This document shows, in pieces, positions 59,079 through 64,000 of a stretch of DNA of 64,000 nt. A program made the translations under genes and the position numbers. A model generated the notes under the pieces. That model was not told the DNA's origin and searched no databases. It saw nothing but the letters and a program-made list of their open reading frames with translations. The stretch comes from Calycina herbarum (Eukaryota; Ascomycota; Leotiomycetes; Helotiales; Pezizellaceae), in NCBI GenBank assembly GCA_001414485.1, contig LLEY01000005.1, positions 372,001-436,000 on the forward strand. Direction: 5' to 3'. How positions within the stretch are numbered: position 1 is the stretch's first letter; each line of letters opens with the position of its first letter.

Positions 59079-62000
59079 ATGAATGGCCGTAATGGACCAC
59101 TGTCCCCTGTCTCTGTAGGAGGAAGCGAATGGTCCGGTATCAGCAAGTACGCAGGCACAGAAAATAACGAATCCCAATACCGACCATACTCTCCCGCCGC
59201 GAACAACAATCGGGGACAACTTGCTTCACCGCCCATATCGAGCGGTTCCAACGGGACAATGAACGGAGGCTCCTTTCCCCCGAGAGGTTCCTCGAATGGG
59301 AATGGAAGTCCGGGAGGCCCCTCTCCGCCCAGCTCAGTTGCGCGATCGAGTGTAGGAACGGGACTGTACGCGCAGAGCGACAGCGGCAGGAGCATAAAAG
59401 ATTCGCAATTCGAGGCAGCGCTGTCGGAACACTATGTCGCTCTCAAGAGATATCTTGCAGCATCATTGCGAGATGAAAAGGGAAACCCCAGGCCGAACAG
59501 AGCGCGGGACAAGCTGCTGCGGTTGTCATCGGTGCAGTTTCAAGAACTGAGTACGGATGTGTTTGACGAACTGCTGCGAAGACAACAAGGTGGAAGAAGG
59601 AATCCAAATGGTGGGCCACCTCCAGAAGGCGGTCCGCCACCATACCTGCTGCCCAAAGATACCTTCCACCCCAAACGGAACCAAGCTAGACAGAAGCTTT
59701 CGACGTTACCACCTCCACGATTTCGAGACCTTGCGACAGATGTATTTTATGAGTTGGAGAGAAGATTCCCGCGGTTTGCGGCTGGTGATATAAGTCGGAT
59801 GGGAAGCCCCGCCTCCTCGATGCGCGGGCCACCAAGCAGGAATGGGAATGGCACACCAGTAAATGGCGTTCCCCGGATGCGCAGACCTTCAGATGCTAGT
59901 TCTGTAGCATATTCAATGAGGAGCGAATCTCGAAATGGGCCACGGCCCCCAATGAATGGAGGAAATCTTGGGATACCTCCATCACCAGGAATTCCTCCAA
60001 ATGATTATGGCAGACCGACACCAAAGACATTCCAGAGTAATACCCTGGTTCCGAACAAAAGCACAATGGTGGAGGATGACGAGACGGGAGGAGAGGACAA
60101 CGAGGACGATGATGGGGATGCCTTTGGATTGGAAAATGCGGCTCGGAGTAGAGACAGCAAGAAAAGCTCTGGGGGATCCGAGGTATGCTATAAGTTTCCC
60201 ATGATTTTGGTCTGAAACTAACACTCTCCCCAGACTGACAAAAAATTAATCGAGGATTACCAATCACAAGTACGAGAGTTACGAGAGAAGCTGGACGCCA
60301 TGGAGGACAATCTTAAGCAAAAGGACGACGAGCTGACCACAGCAGTTAATGGGGAAAGATCTCGGGAAACCACGATAGCTTTGAAGGACAAGGAACTCGC
60401 CGATTTGAGGATGTCTTTGGAAAACAGGGTTGCAACTGCTCAGAAACTCAATGATTCTCTGCAGTCGGAAATAGACCGTGTGCGTGCAGACCAGGAGAGC
60501 ACAGAGCAGAGTTTAAGGGAGGAACTAGAAGAGCTAAGAGCAGCTGGAGGAGCACGAGGGTTTGGTGGCAACAACCCAGACTTGGAAATCGAAAACCAGG
60601 AGCTAAAAGCGGAACTCGAAGAGCAACAACGTGTAACCGAAGAGGTGCGCATAGAAGCACAGGAGTTCCTCCGGGAAATGCGGATGCTTTCAGAACGAAG
60701 TGGTTCTTCATACGAACGAGAAGAACAACTCTCGGATACCATCAACAAGTTGGAGGAGGAGGTCAAGGACTGGAGAAATCGGTATGCCAGAACGAAGACG
60801 CAGCTACGCAGCTTGCGTGCTTCCTCGATTGGTCTTACTATTCAACCAAATGCTGCGTCGTTCACCAAGGACAGTCCTTTCTCAGAGCCTAACGGCCTAG
60901 TGAAGGATGTCCATGTTACTAAATTCCAAATTTCTATCGACGAACTATTACGAATTTCACGTACAGATGATCCAGCAAGGGTCATAGAATTTATGAAGAG
61001 GGTTGTTGTTAATGTACGAAGTATTACCCAGGACATCGACCAAGCACCACCTAGCACCGGTGAAATGGCCCAGCTCCAATCCAAGCTCAAGTCAAGAGTT
61101 TCGGCTACCGCCAACAATCTTATTACAGCATCTAAAAACTTCGCATCAGCAAATGGACTTTCGCCTGTCTCGTTATTGGATGCGGCCGCTTCACATCTTA
61201 CAGCAGCTGTCGTTGAGCTTGTTCGAACCGTCAAAGTCCGACCTACACCTGCTGGGGAACTCGAGGATGACGACGATGGAAACCTAGAGCCAGTCGACAA
61301 CACGGGTTTCTTCCCAGTGCGTGATCCAAGATCAGAAAACCAACCTCCGCCTCTACAAGGTCTCCGAAACACACGGACGAGCACTGAACAATCTTCCAAC
61401 AACCCACCTCCTTTCCAGGGTTTACGAAATGGACGAATGAGCGCAGACTCTTCCATGTATAGCCCTCTCAACTCTCCTCGCGAATCCACTATGACTGGAG
61501 CTCGAAGCTCGAGGGGTGGTCCTCTTACTAATGGTTATATGAATGGAAATGGCAATCCTCCACCAACGCCTATGGGAGTCGGTTTCGGCATCAGAACCCA
61601 GGATACTGATGTCGAAGATCTCAAGGTAAGCCTCGAATAAAACATCGATCATTGTGAACTCAAACTAACTGTACTAGATTTATCTCGAGGACCAAACCGC
61701 AGCACTGGTAGCCAACATCCAATCCCTCGTAACCTCCATCCGATCAGACGCCGGTATCAAAGCCATCTCCAGCCAAATCAACTCCATCGCCGAGAACGTA
61801 GGTTCCGTCGTCTCCGCCACCGAAACAGCCATGTCCTCGACTGGCAACAGCATTTTAAGGGTTCAGGGCGAACCAATTTTGAGGAACCTCTCGAATTGCA
61901 GACAACGTCTTCTCCAAGCAGCCGCGACGGGTCAACAGATTGCGGATGATGATCGAGATGACGATGAGGGCGATCGAGCCTGGAGGACGTGGAATCAATC

Positions 62001-62106
62001 CCTGCCGCCGCTTGCTTTTGAGATTGCGAGGGAGACGAAGGAGTTGGTGCTTAGGGTTGATGTTATTGATGGGGATCAACGAGGGGGGGATGATGACTTT
62101 TCATGA
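59079..62106 (+). CDS. SPA2: polarisome scaffold Spa2
   Basis: Three exons (59079..60182, 60234..61625, 61678..62106) give 974 residues. A Ser/Gly/Asn-rich N-tail is followed by two Spa2-homology (GIT-type) repeats: LKRYLAASLRDEKGNPRPNR with FQELSTDVFDELLRRQ (about 122-172), then HPKRNQARQKLSTLPPPRFR DLATDVFYELERRFPRF (about 200-240). A disordered Pro/Arg-rich part and an acidic patch come next, then a long coiled coil in exon 2 (LIEDYQSQVRELREKLDAME through LEEEVKDWRNRYARTKTQL). The conserved C-terminal region includes FQISIDELLRISRTDDPARV and SLPPLAFEIARETKELVLRV. Spa2 organises the polarisome at hyphal tips, holding formin and MAPK components. Start chosen at MNGRNGPLSP; an upstream in-frame Met exists at 58926. 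Confidence 0.92.
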
Positions 62107-63254
62107 ATGAGAAAGGAAAAGATGGTTCTAGTTTCACGACCGAAAGATTACTTATACCCACCACCCAACGATGAGGAGTATTAATTCTTTTTTTTTATAC
62201 ATTTTATTTTGCATAGCGGATTTGCGGCTTTGCTTTTTTTAAACCCACCGGACGACACACACGGGCGGCGGTGAGGGATTCTATATTGTTGAGCTTTTTT
62301 GGGGACGATACGACAAAGTACCCAATTGATGTAATGGACATGGCATGGCATGAGATTGAGTACACGGACGAAGGGACTTAGTGTTTCATGGGCGTATGAC
62401 ATTGATGGCGGCTCGTTATCTTTTTTGCTGTTGCTTTTGGGTCGTTATTGGTCATTGTTTGGGAGGCGGCTTCTGTTTTTTACGTCTTCTCTGATGAGAG
62501 GATGTGAATGTTTATAGTTGGGGTTGGGGAGAAGAGATGTGTAATTAAATTCTTGGGAAGGGGGCACGCACGAGGAGGACGAGAGGCGGGAGGAGGGAAG
62601 CAGAGAATGGGGAGGGGATGAGACGAAGAGGATGAAGAGAAAGGGAAGAGGTTAGGGAATAGGTTAGGGTAAAGGTTTATTAAATAGGGGGAAACAGATG
62701 TGATTATATTTTGTCGCTTGGACGGGGATTCAATGAAATACCTCGTTTCTTTATTGGGAATTGATAGTCAAGGATCTCCTTGCATTGTGATTTTCGAACT
62801 TGTGGGTAGGGGTAGGTGGGTTGAAGAGTTGAGTGACGGACGGGGATGGAGCTGCTGGTAGGTCACCGATGGCAGTCAGGTAGCGTCATTGCGCAGTTGG
62901 TGACTGGATGAGAGAAGACCTTGAGAATGATGAACAAAGAATATGGAATATGGAATGATGTCGTTGGAAAATGGTAAAGGGGTTTTGGGTGCTATTTGGA
63001 GGCTAATGATTTAGTGAGGCGTCGGTTCACTTATATAATGATGACAACACCCATCAGAATAGAAGTAGTCATTAGCTACGAACTAAGTGATTGTGATGTC
63101 AGAATTCAAAGAGAATAAATATCGAGAGACCTGCTCATTCCGAAGCTCCCACTCCATAACCACAACTCTTATCCATCGGTGACAACCAACATCCAACAAC
63201 ACACACACCTTTTTTCAGACTAAACAACACTCAATTTCAACACTCCATCCCAAC
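62107..63254. other. intergenic region with a purine-rich tract
   Basis: No gene supported. About 62556-62656 is almost pure purine on the plus strand (gggaagg..., gaggagg..., gatgaagag...), described under findings. The CA-rich segment at 63180-63250 is the leader of the next gene. Confidence 0.5.
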
Positions 63255-63671
63255 ATGGCCTCGCAATCCAAGAAGACCGGACCACCCCGTCCTCAAGCCG
63301 AAACGCAACAACCCAACACAACCCCCCAACCCGCTCCTCAAGCGCAAATCCAACAACAACAACAACAACGTCCCGAAGGAGAACCCCACGTTGTGACGGG
63401 AATATGGCAAGGACTCTTCCGACTCCCCACCGAGTACCGAACACTCATCTGTTTGCAGAGGGCCAACTTGCAGAGGCTTGCGGTGGCCAAGGAGGAACGT
63501 GCCTTGCAGAATCTTCTGGCTGCTGAGAAGAGAGCGAGTAATCGGGAGAAGATTGCAGCGGCTTTGGAGAGGGCGAGGCTGGGGAATTATTCGGAGGGTA
63601 ATATTTTTTGTAGAGACCCGGGAGAGGTCGCGAGGGATAGGAGAGAGATGAGGAGGAGTTCGAAGTTGTAG
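63255..63671 (+). CDS. small glutamine-rich hypothetical protein
   Basis: Single frame of 138 residues. The N-terminal 45 residues are Gln/Pro-rich with a CAA-encoded run of seven Gln. The rest is a charged helical region: VVTGIWQGLFRLPTEYRTLI then CLQRANLQRLAVAKEERALQ and Arg/Glu-rich sequence with potential to form a coiled coil. A CA-rich leader directly upstream and a good ATG context support expression. I do not recognise the family. After GNYSEG a GTAATA donor-like sequence occurs, so the last 20 residues could be intron read-through with another exon downstream. Confidence 0.55.
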   Translation: MASQSKKTGPPRPQAETQQPNTTPQPAPQAQIQQQQQQRPEGEPHVVTGIWQGLFRLPTEYRTLICLQRANLQRLAVAKEERALQNLLAAEKRASNREKIAAALERARLGNYSEGNIFCRDPGEVARDRREMRRSSKL

Positions 63672-64000
63672 GGTGGAAGGAGGAGGGATATTGGGGGAGG
63701 GGAGATGAGAAATTGGTTTTGGGAGGCTGGAGTTTCTTTTGTTTGGGGGTTTTTTGGGGTGGGGATGCGAGGAGAATACTGGGACATAGGATCTAATCTT
63801 ACTGGAATTTTGATCCTTGCTTTTTTTTGGATATTGGAGATTACTTCTATGACTGAGTGAGTGAAGAAAAGAAAGCAGAAATGAGATTCCAAGGACGAAT
63901 GAGTACACGAATTTTTTCCACCCCGGGAGACGAAGACTAGGCATTTAAAGTATAAATATGAACTTGTAGGAACCGAAATCCGAGAAGAGAGAATTCAGTA
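63672..64000. other. 3' flank of the last gene
   Basis: G-rich then AT-rich sequence with no supported gene; probably the 3' untranslated region of the small protein gene and the start of intergenic DNA that continues outside the window. Confidence 0.45.

Noticed and set aside
60842..61489. 215-codon minus-strand frame inside SPA2
   Set aside because: Antisense shadow of SPA2.
62640..62690. ttaggg strings resembling telomere repeats
   Set aside because: Only two scattered copies inside a purine-rich tract, not a tandem array.
1..64000. CRISPR arrays, prokaryotic operons, rRNA
   Set aside because: No spaced direct repeats, and the gene structure is eukaryotic throughout.

Overview
The window is nuclear DNA from a filamentous ascomycete (Pezizomycotina). 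Genes carry short introns, mostly 47-70 bp, with GT-AG ends and CTAAC/CTGAC-type branch sites. The families are typical of that group: an Asp f 4-like secreted protein, TOS1, an NmrA-like protein, a Pth11-like rhodopsin-fold receptor, Clr5-ankyrin and DUF6604 proteins, and the polarisome scaffold SPA2. One tract carries the C-to-T (CpA to TpA) decay expected of repeat-induced point mutation (RIP). A leotiomycete is plausible, but the sequence alone does not prove the class.

Layout. 1-2.5 kb: no supported gene. 2.5-6.2 kb: two secreted/cell-wall proteins on the plus strand (Asp f 4-like, TOS1-like). 6.5-15.5 kb, minus strand: a membrane protein of unknown function, a DHA2-type MFS transporter and a seven-exon rhodopsin-domain receptor. 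A stretch with two large palindromes (12.3-12.7 kb) lies between the last two. 15.9-18.3 kb: an uncertain membrane ORF and a secreted M20 peptidase. 19.9-31.4 kb: a conserved block with an NmrA-like protein, PEX13 (peroxisomal import), an Ent3-type epsin (clathrin traffic), a MARVEL-like four-helix protein and the STI1 Hsp70/Hsp90 co-chaperone.

31.9-51.1 kb is accessory in character. It holds a 1087-aa Clr5-ankyrin protein, a ten-exon MFS transporter, a small MITE-like inverted-repeat element, and a DUF6604-family gene in pieces. The two parts of that gene are separated by RIP-degraded sequence. Inside it sits a 2.44-kb pogo/Fot1-like DNA transposon with 72-bp terminal repeats that are almost perfectly preserved although its transposase is full of stops. 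Then come an FAD monooxygenase, an SDR gene with an apparent frameshift, and the 3' remnant of a berberine-bridge-type FAD oxidase beside another AT-rich tract.

52.3-63.7 kb returns to conserved cell-biology genes: an Nbp2-like SH3 protein, the SSU72 CTD phosphatase, SPA2, and a small glutamine-rich protein.

Genes were modelled by hand from splice signals, reading-frame continuity and family motifs. Exon sums divide by three for every intact multi-exon model given. There are no operons; neighbours are independent transcription units, often convergent (PEX13/ENT3, MARVEL/STI1) or divergent (ENT3/MARVEL, STI1/Clr5-ankyrin).
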